Source: Lachnospiraceae bacterium (GTDB lineage: Bacteria > Bacillota > Clostridia > Lachnospirales > Lachnospiraceae). Taken from it: a stretch of DNA of 10,354 nucleotides. This document shows positions 1-7,038 of this stretch, in pieces. The notes beneath the pieces are model-generated. The model was not told the DNA's origin, did not search any database, and was given only the letters and a program-made list of their open reading frames with translations. Both the position numbers and the translations under genes were made by a program. The stretch lies in contig CAAGFP010000067.1 of assembly GCA_900769175.1 (NCBI GenBank), positions 1 to 10,354 on the forward strand, given 5' to 3'. Positions within the stretch are counted from its first letter, which is position 1. Every line of letters starts with the position of its first letter.

Positions 1-301
1 ATAAAGCCGAACCGATGGGCGTTGCGCATCAGCCACTGCTGCTGTGGCCTATCCGCCTGGGCGGCGGTGAGATTGCGGAAGCCCGCGGCTACGATATCCG
101 CCGCCAGTCCCGCCTCATGCTCGCTGGTACCGGGGACGGCTACCCATTTGGCAGCCTCCGTGGGAGCCTCCTCCGGGGGGATTCCCTGATCCAGCAACCG
201 CCGGATCTTGTTGTCGAAGAGTGTCTGCTGAACCTGCCGGGTACGGAAGGAGGAGCAGACCACCAGCTCCATGCCGTCCCGCTTCGCTTCCTCCAGCATC
301 G
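1..301 (-). pseudogene. VanY-type D-alanyl-D-alanine carboxypeptidase fragment (peptidase M15B)
   Basis: Enzymes of this family cut the terminal D-alanine from peptidoglycan precursors at the cell surface, using zinc. The reading frame, open through the left window edge, contains SSFRTRQVQ, matching the substrate-binding SxFRxxxxQ segment, and then PGTSEHEAGLAAD, the SxHxxGxAxD motif whose His and Asp are zinc ligands. The third zinc ligand (the WH motif) would lie beyond the edge. The amino-terminal part (signal peptide and usual linker) is missing: the frame runs straight into the regulator fragment at about 301. This stretch is clearly richer in G+C than the rest of the window, which suggests a different source. 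It may be an intact foreign gene fused in frame, or a chimeric contig end. The domain call is firm; the status of the gene is not. Confidence 0.7.
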
Positions 302-590
302 TCATTCCCGTCTCTTTTTCAGGTGCAAGCATAAAATGATTCAGATACAAAACCGTAATCTGCAATAAAAAGGGATAGCAGCTGTAATATCTGTGTGCAT
401 ATTCCCTTGCATGTGACAGTGCCTGTTCAAACGGAAGTGTAGCAAATTCCTCACAAAGGCTCCCATAAATACGCCGAATCTGTTCCTTCGACAGCTGCGG
501 TTCATATCCGATCAACGCATCCACCGTCACATCAAAAAAAGACGCCAGAAGAGGCAGAAGCATAATATCCGGCGTGCTTTTTCCCTCTTG
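302..590 (-). pseudogene. XRE-family regulator, interrupted: lacks most of its helix-turn-helix
   Basis: The minus-strand frame begins in the middle of a Cro/C1-type DNA-binding domain. GKSTPDIMLLPLLASFF followed by DVTVDALIGYEPQ is the usual end of the helix-turn-helix in clostridial XRE regulators (normally preceded by SRQAVSKWE). A helical segment follows (LSKEQIRRIYGSLCEEF, then ALSHAREYAHRYYSCYPF), like the TPR-type sensing region of this family. The first 35 or so residues, including the recognition helix, are absent. An in-frame stop at 615-617 and element-like sequence replace them. I infer that the mobile element inserted inside this gene just after the codons for the conserved tryptophan. 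At the other end the frame fuses to a VanY fragment near 301, so the product is broken on both sides. Confidence 0.65.
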
Positions 591-606
591 TGTCAAGTAG
601 TTGACA
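591..606. repeat. Palindrome at the probable left end (attL candidate) of the element
   Basis: TGTCAA-GTAG-TTGACA is a perfect 6-base inverted repeat around a 4-base centre. It sits exactly where similarity to the XRE regulator stops, and the stretch from there to the first recombinase gene contains no host-like coding. Large serine recombinases exchange DNA at short imperfect palindromes centred on a dinucleotide, so this is a plausible attachment site. The exact crossover bases cannot be fixed without the right end or an empty site. Confidence 0.45.
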
Positions 607-640
607 ACATTTTCTTAAACTTTTTTCTTCCTCTCCATTA

Positions 641-677
641 TATCAGCTTTTGACAGATAATCTACCAAAAGCTGATA
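641..677. repeat. Perfect 12-base inverted repeat between the recombinase operon and the element end
   Basis: TATCAGCTTTTG (641-652) and CAAAAGCTGATA (666-677) are perfect reverse complements separated by 13 bases. The repeat lies 16 bases past the stop codon of the last recombinase gene. It could fold in the operon transcript as a 3' hairpin, but no T-run follows on the minus strand, so it is not a standard intrinsic terminator. A recombinase binding site near the element end is the other reasonable reading. Confidence 0.6.
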
Positions 678-693
678 CAATCTTCCTCAATGC

Positions 694-2256
694 TTAGTTG
701 CTTCTGTTAGAGAACTTCCATCTTAATTCTATGGTCTTGTCTGCATAGACCACAATTCTTTCAAGCAGTGCATCCAGCAACTCATCCGTAATCTCTGTCA
801 CCTCTGAATTACCTTCTAAGAACTTTAAGCCACTGTTATCCGATGGTTTCCGGTTCTCCAGTACAAAGACTGCTTCTTTCTGTGCTTCAATCTTTTCTTT
901 AATACCTGAAATCATTACTTCATAAGATTTCTTCTGCATTAGATAGGTTTCTTTGTCTGTAAGTCCCTTGACATAAGACTCATAAGCGGTACGAAGCTCC
1001 AGTTCCAGCCTCCTGAGTGTATCTTCTGCCATATTAAGGCGTTGCTTTGCCCCACGAATACGCTCATTCTGCTGTTCCTTTTCTTTATCTAACAATGTCT
1101 TAAGCCTTGCAAGCTCAGATATGTGTCTGGACAATTCACCTTTTATGATACTATCCAAATCTGTCACAAGCACTCTGTGGACACAGTTGTTTTTCTTACT
1201 GTAGTTTACTTCACAGTTAAAGAATCTCTTACCCAGACGATCCATATGATAAATCATGTTCCTGCCGCAACAGTCACAGACCACCCTCCCGGTATAAACA
1301 GATGCCCTTTTTCCTTTTGGCGTAAACGCCTCCGGCACTTTTCCCTTCATCGCCTGCACCTGCTCATACATCTCTCTTGACACAAGTGCTTCGTGATGGT
1401 TTGGTATCCTCTTCCACTCGTTTTGCGGTAACATCTGTTTTCTTCCGGAACCCACTTCTTTCACACGGGACTTTCCATAAACAAAAGTACCAATGTACAT
1501 CTCATTATTCAGGATGGAATTTACCTTATAATCTGTCCACAGGGGAGAATCGCCCTTGGTATACATATTTGCATAAGTCCCCTTCCTTCTGTGATATGCC
1601 GCCGGAGTATCAATACCCTCATTATTTAGGATTCTGACAATGCCTGCAATGCTCTCTCCTCCGGTGCGAAGGGTAAATATACGCTTCACAATGGCTGCAG
1701 CCTCCTCATCCACCAAAAGCTCATAAGCGTTATCCTTGGATTTCAGATAGCCGAACGGGGCACAAATCCCGATAAACATTCCCTTATCTTTTCTTGCCAT
1801 AACTGCCGTTGATACCTTCTGCGACAAGTCCTTGCTGTAAAAATCATACAGAAGGGATTTAAACTGCACATCTATGTCAGCGATACCACCCACAAAATCC
1901 TTGCTGTCATAATTATCATTAATAGCAATAAAGCGGATTCCCATAAAAGGAAATATCTGCTCGATATACTTCCCCGTTTCCAGATAGTTTCGCGCAAATC
2001 GGGACATATCCTTTACAATGATACAGTCCACCCTCTGCTCCTTTACCATTTCAAGAAGTTCCTGCATTCCCGGACGGTTCATGTTGGTGCCTGAATAACC
2101 GTCATCACACTTCTCCATCACATGCATGGTTCGTAAATCCTCATGGGCACTGATATACTCCCTGATCATTCTACGCTGACTGGTAATACTGTTACTTTCA
2201 TCCACATTCACATCATCCTCCAAGGATAATCTTAAATACATAACAAGATTAGACAT
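694..2256 (-). CDS. Large serine recombinase, third gene of the triplet
   Basis: It catalyses site-specific DNA cutting and rejoining through a serine-DNA bond, to integrate or excise the element. The 520-residue protein starts with the resolvase catalytic domain: YLRLS holds the nucleophile Ser11, and IIVKDMSRFARN holds the conserved Asp and two Arg. A recombinase domain follows (about 170-290), then a zinc ribbon with Cys327, Cys330, Cys348 and Cys358, then a coiled coil (about 370-470). I chose the ATG at 2256 because AAGGAGG lies 8 bases upstream and YLRLS then falls at the usual distance from the start; an earlier ATG at 2307 would add 17 residues inside the previous gene. It overlaps the preceding recombinase by 8 bases (ATGTCTAA), which implies translational coupling. 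All catalytic residues are present. It is last in a leftward operon. Confidence 0.93.
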   Translation of the reverse strand: MSNLVMYLRLSLEDDVNVDESNSITSQRRMIREYISAHEDLRTMHVMEKCDDGYSGTNMNRPGMQELLEMVKEQRVDCIIVKDMSRFARNYLETGKYIEQIFPFMGIRFIAINDNYDSKDFVGGIADIDVQFKSLLYDFYSKDLSQKVSTAVMARKDKGMFIGICAPFGYLKSKDNAYELLVDEEAAAIVKRIFTLRTGGESIAGIVRILNNEGIDTPAAYHRRKGTYANMYTKGDSPLWTDYKVNSILNNEMYIGTFVYGKSRVKEVGSGRKQMLPQNEWKRIPNHHEALVSREMYEQVQAMKGKVPEAFTPKGKRASVYTGRVVCDCCGRNMIYHMDRLGKRFFNCEVNYSKKNNCVHRVLVTDLDSIIKGELSRHISELARLKTLLDKEKEQQNERIRGAKQRLNMAEDTLRRLELELRTAYESYVKGLTDKETYLMQKKSYEVMISGIKEKIEAQKEAVFVLENRKPSDNSGLKFLEGNSEVTEITDELLDALLERIVVYADKTIELRWKFSNRSN

Positions 2257-4003
2257 CGCTCCTGCCTCCTTCATTCCATTTGGTTTTTCTCGGATACTGA
2301 AATACATCCGTGTATCCTGCTTTTGTATGCCCGAAACGGTACTTTATCTCCATACACCTCTGTGGTGTAAGAACAATCTCCGAAATCAGCATACGGATAA
2401 GCTCCGGCGTTACTACAGACTTTTCCTTTACGGATAAAAGGGCATTTACAAATTGCTTCTGCTCCCTTTTATTCCGAAGAAAATTCCTGTAGTCTTTTTC
2501 AGCCTGCAAAAGCTTTTTCTCAAGGTTCTTAACTGCCTCTGCCTGTTTTTCATTGGCAAGCTGCAGCTCCTCCCTTGTGATTTCGCCTTTGACATAACTG
2601 CCATAGGAAAGGCTTCCTTCATATTCCAGACGCTCTTTCTGTTTCTTCAAATCCGTTATTCTTTCCTGTAGTTTTGTATCCACAGGCTGTAAGCTCTGCT
2701 CCAGAGTATCAAAAAGCTTCTTTTTATCCGGTGCAAGCTCTTTTACTGCCTTCTGCACCGATGCAAACACCAGTAAATCCAGCTGTTCCTCTGAAATCAT
2801 CACCTTGCTTTTCCCTTCACGCTCCTCTATGGAAAGATGACCATGTCTGCAACGATAATAATACTGCCGCACATCACCATTTTCAGAATACATAATGGCT
2901 GATTCCCTTGGCATATTTTCACCGCATACGGAGCACTTGAGAATCCCCTTATATTTGTCCGGCGTTAGCGGTAAATCTTCTCTGACAGCAAAGGATTTTT
3001 TCTCCTTTTTCTTATCCACCACATTTCTGACCTCGTCAAAAAGAACTTTGGATATAATCGGTTCATGGGCATTCTCGTGAACAATCCATTCTTCCTTTGA
3101 TACCCTCTGCTTATCCAGTCCCTGATACAGACATCGCTTTGTCTTGCCCTGAAGAAGATTGCCGATATAAGCTTCATTGGAAAGTATCTGGGATATGGTT
3201 CCGTTCTTCCATTCACTTAAGGGCTCACCCTCCAAAACAGTTGCAAGCCCGGTCTGTCTGTACCCTTCCGGTGTTCTGACACCTGACCGTGTCAGTTCCC
3301 CCGCTATGGCACGATGGCTCATACCAGACTTTGCCATAGCAAATATCTTTCTGACTATCTCTGCCGCAGGCTCATCAATCACGAGCCTGTATCCGTTATC
3401 ATCCTTAATCCGGTCATATCCATAAGGCGTACTGCCAAGAACACTTCCCCTCTCCATACAGCTTTCAAAGGCTGTAGTAATACGCTTTGACACATCCTTT
3501 GCATACATATCATTGACAAGGTTCATAAGGGAAATCCCAAGTCCCTTGTTTCCATTGCAGTCCTCCACTGTATCAAAATGGTCATTTACGGAAATAAATC
3601 TCACACCTAAGAAGGGTAAAATTGTTTCTATGTAATTACCCGTTTCCAGATAATCACGACCAAATCGGGACAAATCCTTTACGATAATGCAGTTAATTCT
3701 CCCTGCCTTCACATCATCCATCATCCGCATAAAATCCGGTCTGGTAAAAGTGGTTCCCGACACACCCCTGTCAAAGTATTTCTGATACTGAGAAAGCTCC
3801 GGTTTATCCTTTATGAAATTCTCCATAATCATAAACTGGCTCTCTATGGAATCGCTTTTACAGCCATCCTTTTCCACGGAAAGTCTGGCATAAAGTGCCA
3901 CGCTGTACTGCTTTCCGGCAGATGCGTAAACCATTGTATCATCCACATCTGTCATGCCATTACGCTCTGCGATTGCATTGTATCTTTCCGGTTTTCTTGC
4001 CAT
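2249..4003 (-). CDS. Large serine recombinase, second gene of the triplet
   Basis: A 584-residue member of the same family as its neighbours but clearly diverged from them. It has a roughly 30-residue amino-terminal extension before the catalytic domain. YARLS puts the nucleophile at Ser42, and IIVKDLSRFGRD carries the conserved Asp and Arg residues. The recombinase domain spans about 195-330. The zinc ribbon is unusual: the first knuckle CSVC (Cys357, Cys360) is normal, but the second reads CRHGH (Cys385, His387, His389) instead of two separated cysteines. A coiled coil runs over about 425-515. The start is supported by AGGGAGGTG, 8 bases before the ATG and lying inside the end of the upstream gene, from which it is separated by only 2 bases. 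Such triplets may work as combinations of subunits; the division of labour is unknown. Confidence 0.93.
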   Translation of the reverse strand: MARKPERYNAIAERNGMTDVDDTMVYASAGKQYSVALYARLSVEKDGCKSDSIESQFMIMENFIKDKPELSQYQKYFDRGVSGTTFTRPDFMRMMDDVKAGRINCIIVKDLSRFGRDYLETGNYIETILPFLGVRFISVNDHFDTVEDCNGNKGLGISLMNLVNDMYAKDVSKRITTAFESCMERGSVLGSTPYGYDRIKDDNGYRLVIDEPAAEIVRKIFAMAKSGMSHRAIAGELTRSGVRTPEGYRQTGLATVLEGEPLSEWKNGTISQILSNEAYIGNLLQGKTKRCLYQGLDKQRVSKEEWIVHENAHEPIISKVLFDEVRNVVDKKKEKKSFAVREDLPLTPDKYKGILKCSVCGENMPRESAIMYSENGDVRQYYYRCRHGHLSIEEREGKSKVMISEEQLDLLVFASVQKAVKELAPDKKKLFDTLEQSLQPVDTKLQERITDLKKQKERLEYEGSLSYGSYVKGEITREELQLANEKQAEAVKNLEKKLLQAEKDYRNFLRNKREQKQFVNALLSVKEKSVVTPELIRMLISEIVLTPQRCMEIKYRFGHTKAGYTDVFQYPRKTKWNEGGRSDV

Positions 4004-4005
4004 TG

Positions 4006-5748
4006 CTACGACACCTCCCTTAATGAAAGGGTTGAATTATCAGACACTGCCGAATCTTCAATCATTCCCACAGTTTCTGGTGCCACTTCATTCCCTGCTA
4101 CTGCATTCCTTGCAACTGTGCCTGCATCCAATTCACCCTTAATCAAATCCACAGCCTTCGCCATCTCATTCCGATACTTAAACACAATCTCAACCCTCTT
4201 GTCCTCATACATTAAAATCTTGTCTATCAGAGAAATCAACAGCATACGGTCCAGCTTCTCTATCTCCATATTTTCACGAAATTCATCCAGCCACTGTCCG
4301 GCTGCAATGCCATTTTCATAAACGGATTTCACAGTTGCCTCCTGCACTTTAATAGCCTGTGCAATCTCAGAAAGCTTATTGCTGTAAATCTCTCGATAGC
4401 GGTTAAACTGCTCCTGAGTAATAAGCTTCTCCTGTAAATCTGCATAAAGGGATGTCTTCATGGCACTGTACTCCTGCTCCTTTTCCCGAAGTTTTGCAAT
4501 CTCCTTATCACGGTTTAAGGCTTCCTCAAAATGAATCTGCTTCTCGTCTAAAATAGCCAACAGCTTCTTTGTATCCGTAAGCTGTTTCACATACTTTTTC
4601 ACCTCTCCAATCACAATTTCATTTAATACATCCACCTTAATACTGTGACGGGTACATTCCTTGCCCCTGTTATAGCCGGAGCAGATATAATACTCATTCA
4701 CGGTATCCTTATAAGTCACCTTACGGCTGACCATCCCCCTGCCACAGTCCCCACAGAAGATAAGTCCGGCATAGAGCTTCGGCTCCGTCATAGCTTTTTC
4801 TGCTCTGGTATCCCTTTTTAACAGTTCCTGCACCGCCTTAAAATCTGCTTCAGTTACAATCGGTGTATGATTATGCTCCACCCTGACCCATGCAGATTTT
4901 GGCTTTTCAATGGTCTTTTTTACCTTATAACTTACCTTTTCACGCTTCCCCTGCTCCAGCACCCCGATATAAATCTCGTTGGAGAGAATACGTAAAACTG
5001 CTTTCGGTGTCCACTTCGCCTCCGGATTACGCTGAAAGCTGGTTTTGTACTTTGCACCACTTGCTTTCTTATACTCTGCAGGGGAAAGAGTTCCCCTTTC
5101 ATTGAGTTTTTGTGCAATGGAATTGGCACTAAGCCCCATCAGCTTCCATGCAAAAATATCCTGTACCACCCTTGCAGCTTCCTCGTCCGGCACAATCTTA
5201 TTCTTGTCCTGCTCGTCCTTACGATACCCGTAGCAGACAAAGGCACCGATATATTCCCCGTTCATCCGCTTCGCCTGCTGGTTACTGCGGGATTTTATGG
5301 AAATATCCCTGCAATAACTTTCATTGACAAAGTTTTTCACGGGTACAATCATATATGTGTCACTGCTGTTTGCAGTAAGACTGTCATAGTGGTCATTGAT
5401 GGCAATAAACCTGACATTCTTCTTGGGAAAATAATTCTGGATGTAATTGCCTGCACCAATGGATTCCCTTCCCAGTCGGGACAAATCTTTTACGATAATG
5501 CAGTCAATCTCTCCCCTTTCCACCATGGCAATCATCTCTTTAAAAGCAGGTCTTTCATAATCGGTTCCTGTATAACCGTCATCACAGACCTCTTTTACCA
5601 GTTCCACATCAGAAAGCCCACGCACAAAGCTTTCAATCATCATGCGCTGACTTTTGATGCTGTTACTCTCATCCATGCCTCCACGCTTATCCTCATCCTC
5701 CCTTGAAAGGCGAAGATAGGCACAGGCACGGTAAATCTTATCATTCAT
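4006..5748 (-). CDS. Large serine recombinase, first gene of the triplet
   Basis: A 580-residue recombinase, the first of the three to be transcribed. YLRLS gives nucleophile Ser15, and IIVKDLSRLGRE holds the conserved Asp and Arg pair. A recombinase domain (about 165-290) is followed by a complete four-cysteine zinc ribbon (Cys332, Cys335, Cys356, Cys365), a coiled coil (about 385-475), and a low-complexity tail rich in Ala, Val, Glu and Ser (last 45 residues or so) that its neighbours lack. I prefer the ATG at 5748, which has AAAGGA 7 bases upstream. A GTG at 5784 would add 12 residues, but it lies within a strong hairpin and has no clear ribosome site. It lies 51 bases downstream of the TnpW-like gene. 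The family resembles TnpX of Tn4451, which both excises and inserts. Confidence 0.93.
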   Translation of the reverse strand: MNDKIYRACAYLRLSREDEDKRGGMDESNSIKSQRMMIESFVRGLSDVELVKEVCDDGYTGTDYERPAFKEMIAMVERGEIDCIIVKDLSRLGRESIGAGNYIQNYFPKKNVRFIAINDHYDSLTANSSDTYMIVPVKNFVNESYCRDISIKSRSNQQAKRMNGEYIGAFVCYGYRKDEQDKNKIVPDEEAARVVQDIFAWKLMGLSANSIAQKLNERGTLSPAEYKKASGAKYKTSFQRNPEAKWTPKAVLRILSNEIYIGVLEQGKREKVSYKVKKTIEKPKSAWVRVEHNHTPIVTEADFKAVQELLKRDTRAEKAMTEPKLYAGLIFCGDCGRGMVSRKVTYKDTVNEYYICSGYNRGKECTRHSIKVDVLNEIVIGEVKKYVKQLTDTKKLLAILDEKQIHFEEALNRDKEIAKLREKEQEYSAMKTSLYADLQEKLITQEQFNRYREIYSNKLSEIAQAIKVQEATVKSVYENGIAAGQWLDEFRENMEIEKLDRMLLISLIDKILMYEDKRVEIVFKYRNEMAKAVDLIKGELDAGTVARNAVAGNEVAPETVGMIEDSAVSDNSTLSLREVS

Positions 5749-5763
5749 ACAATCATCCTTTCC

Positions 5764-5786
5764 CGGTGGCAGCCGATGTGCCACCG
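5764..5786 (-). promoter_or_regulatory. GC-rich hairpin just upstream of the first recombinase gene
   Basis: CGGTGGCA and TGCCACCG form a perfect 8-base stem with a 7-base loop. The stem ends a few bases before the AAAGGA ribosome site of the recombinase starting at 5748 and lies after the TnpW-like stop codon. No T-run follows, so it is not a plain terminator. It may control recombinase translation or protect a processed end; that role is inferred from position only. Confidence 0.5.
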
Positions 5787-5799
5787 CTTTCCAAATCTC

Positions 5800-5991
5800 T
5801 TAGTATTTCAGCGAAGCAACCCTGTCGATATAGGCTGACAATAAATCCGTGATACTCTCACCCGTATCCGAAAATGTGCTGACTACCTTGTATTCCCCAT
5901 ACTTTACGGTATTGGTATCCCCGGCAATCTTACAGACCTTTGAATCTTTCGTTACTTCACTGACAGCTTGTTGTTCCATCAGTTTGTCCAT
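5800..5991 (-). CDS. tnpW: TnpW-like small transposon protein
   Basis: A 63-residue protein whose carboxy-terminal half, KYGEYKVVSTFSDTGESI followed by TDLLSAYIDRV, fits the pattern of the TnpW family: a short strand pair (xYxVxxxFS), a turn with Gly-Glu, then a helix. TnpW is encoded on Tn4451-type transposons and many clostridial integrative elements; its biochemical role is not established. The amino-terminal 30 residues are charged and probably flexible. A GGAGG motif stands 11 bases before the ATG, slightly further than usual. It is the first gene of the leftward operon, 51 bases ahead of the recombinase triplet, which suggests an accessory or regulatory part in recombination. The family assignment is from memory of the motif and could be wrong in detail; the gene itself is well supported by size, ribosome site and position. 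Confidence 0.65.
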   Translation of the reverse strand: MDKLMEQQAVSEVTKDSKVCKIAGDTNTVKYGEYKVVSTFSDTGESITDLLSAYIDRVASLKY

Positions 5992-6505
5992 CTATCTAAC
6001 TTCCTCCGTATTCACATATTAAATACCAATGAAATGCACTTCGATTTTGCTTCGCTCATCTTAAGTCGTGACATTCGTCACATATCATTAAAAATACTTC
6101 CGTTTGCCTGTGCAAGCACGGCATTCGTCACTATTTTTACCGCTGCATTTCTCATTGCTAACACGCAAAAAGACCGCCTTCATGGCATCAGAGTCTTCCT
6201 GCGTATACATCTTTAGAAACTCTCGCAAAAGCTTCCTAAAGGTGCACTGCATCAAAACAGATAATGGGTATCTGCTTCTTTTACTCTGTCTGCCATGAAA
6301 AGCGGTCACTTAATCAAATGTGCTTCTTATCTGCTCTCTCGCACTCACTATTGCTAATCATACAAACTATTCAGTTGTCCGGTTGCATACATAAATCCGA
6401 CACTCGGCTGGCTGGGCTCCCTGTCGGCTCCGGTAATCCGGTATTATCAGTTACGGCTATCTTTTTTATGGTGGAAGATACAACCACCTGCAACCTGTGA
6501 GTCAG
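5992..6505 (-). other. Long 5' leader of the tnpW-recombinase operon, no convincing gene
   Basis: About 500 bases lie between the promoter at 6506-6534 and the TnpW-like start. They contain several dyads: CCGACA/TGTCGG (6397-6402 and 6422-6427, 19-base gap), CAGATA/TATCTG (6258-6274, 5-base loop) and GTGAC/GTCAC (6068-6081), plus two copies of CATTCGTCAC. The length and structure suggest post-transcriptional control, but I recognise no known riboswitch. A weak open frame within it (6088-6309) is listed separately. Confidence 0.4.
6088..6309 (-). CDS. Possible small cryptic gene or gene remnant in the operon leader
   Basis: A 73-residue minus-strand frame from a GTG, or about 54 residues from an internal ATG near 6252. 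I do not recognise the product. It contains a helix-like stretch (TFRKLLREFLKMYTQEDSDA) and ends with a basic, cysteine-containing tail (ECRACTGKRKYF). No good ribosome site precedes either start, and amino-acid composition alone does not prove coding. It would be co-transcribed with the TnpW-like gene 97 bases further on. It could equally be a chance frame in a structured leader. Confidence 0.2.
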   Translation of the reverse strand: MTAFHGRQSKRSRYPLSVLMQCTFRKLLREFLKMYTQEDSDAMKAVFLRVSNEKCSGKNSDECRACTGKRKYF

Positions 6506-6534
6506 ATTATACATTAAAATCTCCCGGCTGACAA
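6506..6534 (-). promoter_or_regulatory. Sigma-A promoter reading into the tnpW-recombinase operon
   Basis: On the minus strand, TTGTCA (6534-6529) is followed after exactly 17 bases by a perfect TATAAT (6511-6506). Transcription would start near 6499 and run left through the leader into the TnpW-like gene and the three recombinases. It is one of the best promoter matches in the window. Confidence 0.7.
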
Positions 6535-6673
6535 TCGAACATAAGATAAATTTTTCGATTCATTCTTCCACACCGGTTTGGGCGGTAACGCACTCCTCGT
6601 CCGTCTGGCTGTGCCCTGACCTTAATGCTTCTTCCCCACATACACTGAATGAAAGTAAAAGATTTGAATTCCC

Positions 6674-6749
6674 ATGTTCCGTAAGGTAAAAGGCAAAACT
6701 GTCTTAGGAAAATTTTGCTGCATATTTTGCATCTTACCTTACGAAACAT
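6674..6749. repeat. 25-base imperfect inverted repeat with a 26-base spacer
   Basis: The arms 6674-6698 and 6725-6749 match as reverse complements at 22 of 25 positions; the core CGTAAGGTAA / TTACCTTACG is perfect. No T-run follows on either side, so this is not an intrinsic terminator. It could be a binding site for recombinase or TnpW-like protein, a remnant of a small inverted-repeat transposon, or a long stem in the leftward transcript from 7164. Confidence 0.75.
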
Positions 6750-6891
6750 CTGTGAAAAGGAAGTTTGCTGTTCACCTTATGAAGAATGTTACCATTGCAG
6801 GTAACCTTACAGCCACTGTGTCAACCTCTCTGTCACAGCCTGCGTGGGCCTCTTCTGCGCAAGATCCTCTCCCACCCTTTACGGAAGTGTC
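6750..6891. other. Non-coding spacer with small dyads
   Basis: No gene is recognisable on either strand. Visible are GTTACC/GGTAAC (about 6789-6806) and CTGTG/CACAG (about 6816-6838). If transcription starts at 7164 and runs left, these would be further short stems downstream of the two structured units. Confidence 0.35.
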
Positions 6892-6997
6892 ATTTCCGCG
6901 GGCAACGAGCCAAGCGGATAAGCTCGCTTATCCATTTGGCGACTGCCGCGTGAGTCAAATGCTCTGCATTTGACCCCTTCGCTCGTCCGGTTGTCTG
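6892..6997 (-). ncRNA. Structured element, copy A
   Basis: This is one of two related structured units. In plus-strand coordinates it begins ATTTCCGCGG and ends GTTGTCTG, as copy B does. A composite stem is formed by CGCGG+CA (6897-6904) with TG+CCGCG (6944-6950), then GCCAA/TTGGC (6909-6913, 6936-6940), then GGATAAG/CTTATCC (6916-6922, 6927-6933) closed by a CTCG loop. A second hairpin is GTCAAATGC/GCATTTGAC (6954-6974). The strand is inferred from the leftward promoter at 7171-7199. I cannot assign it to a named RNA family, and it could instead act as DNA. Confidence 0.6.
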
Positions 6998-7038
6998 CCG
7001 GAGTCCTGGCGTAAGTCTGTTGTTCTTCATAAGCAGCT

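Noticed and set aside
15..368. Plus-strand open frame of 117 residues
   Set aside because: It lies opposite the VanY/XRE frame, which has clear domain motifs; the plus frame has none and its openness follows from the high G+C.
5110..5706. Plus-strand open frame of 198 residues
   Set aside because: It is antisense to the catalytic domain of the first recombinase, has no ribosome site or recognisable motif.
6674..6973. Plus-strand frame of 99 residues, and a minus-strand frame at 6507-6749 beginning with the same residues MFRKV
   Set aside because: The shared start is simply the two arms of the inverted repeat read in opposite directions; neither frame has a ribosome site or a protein-like composition.
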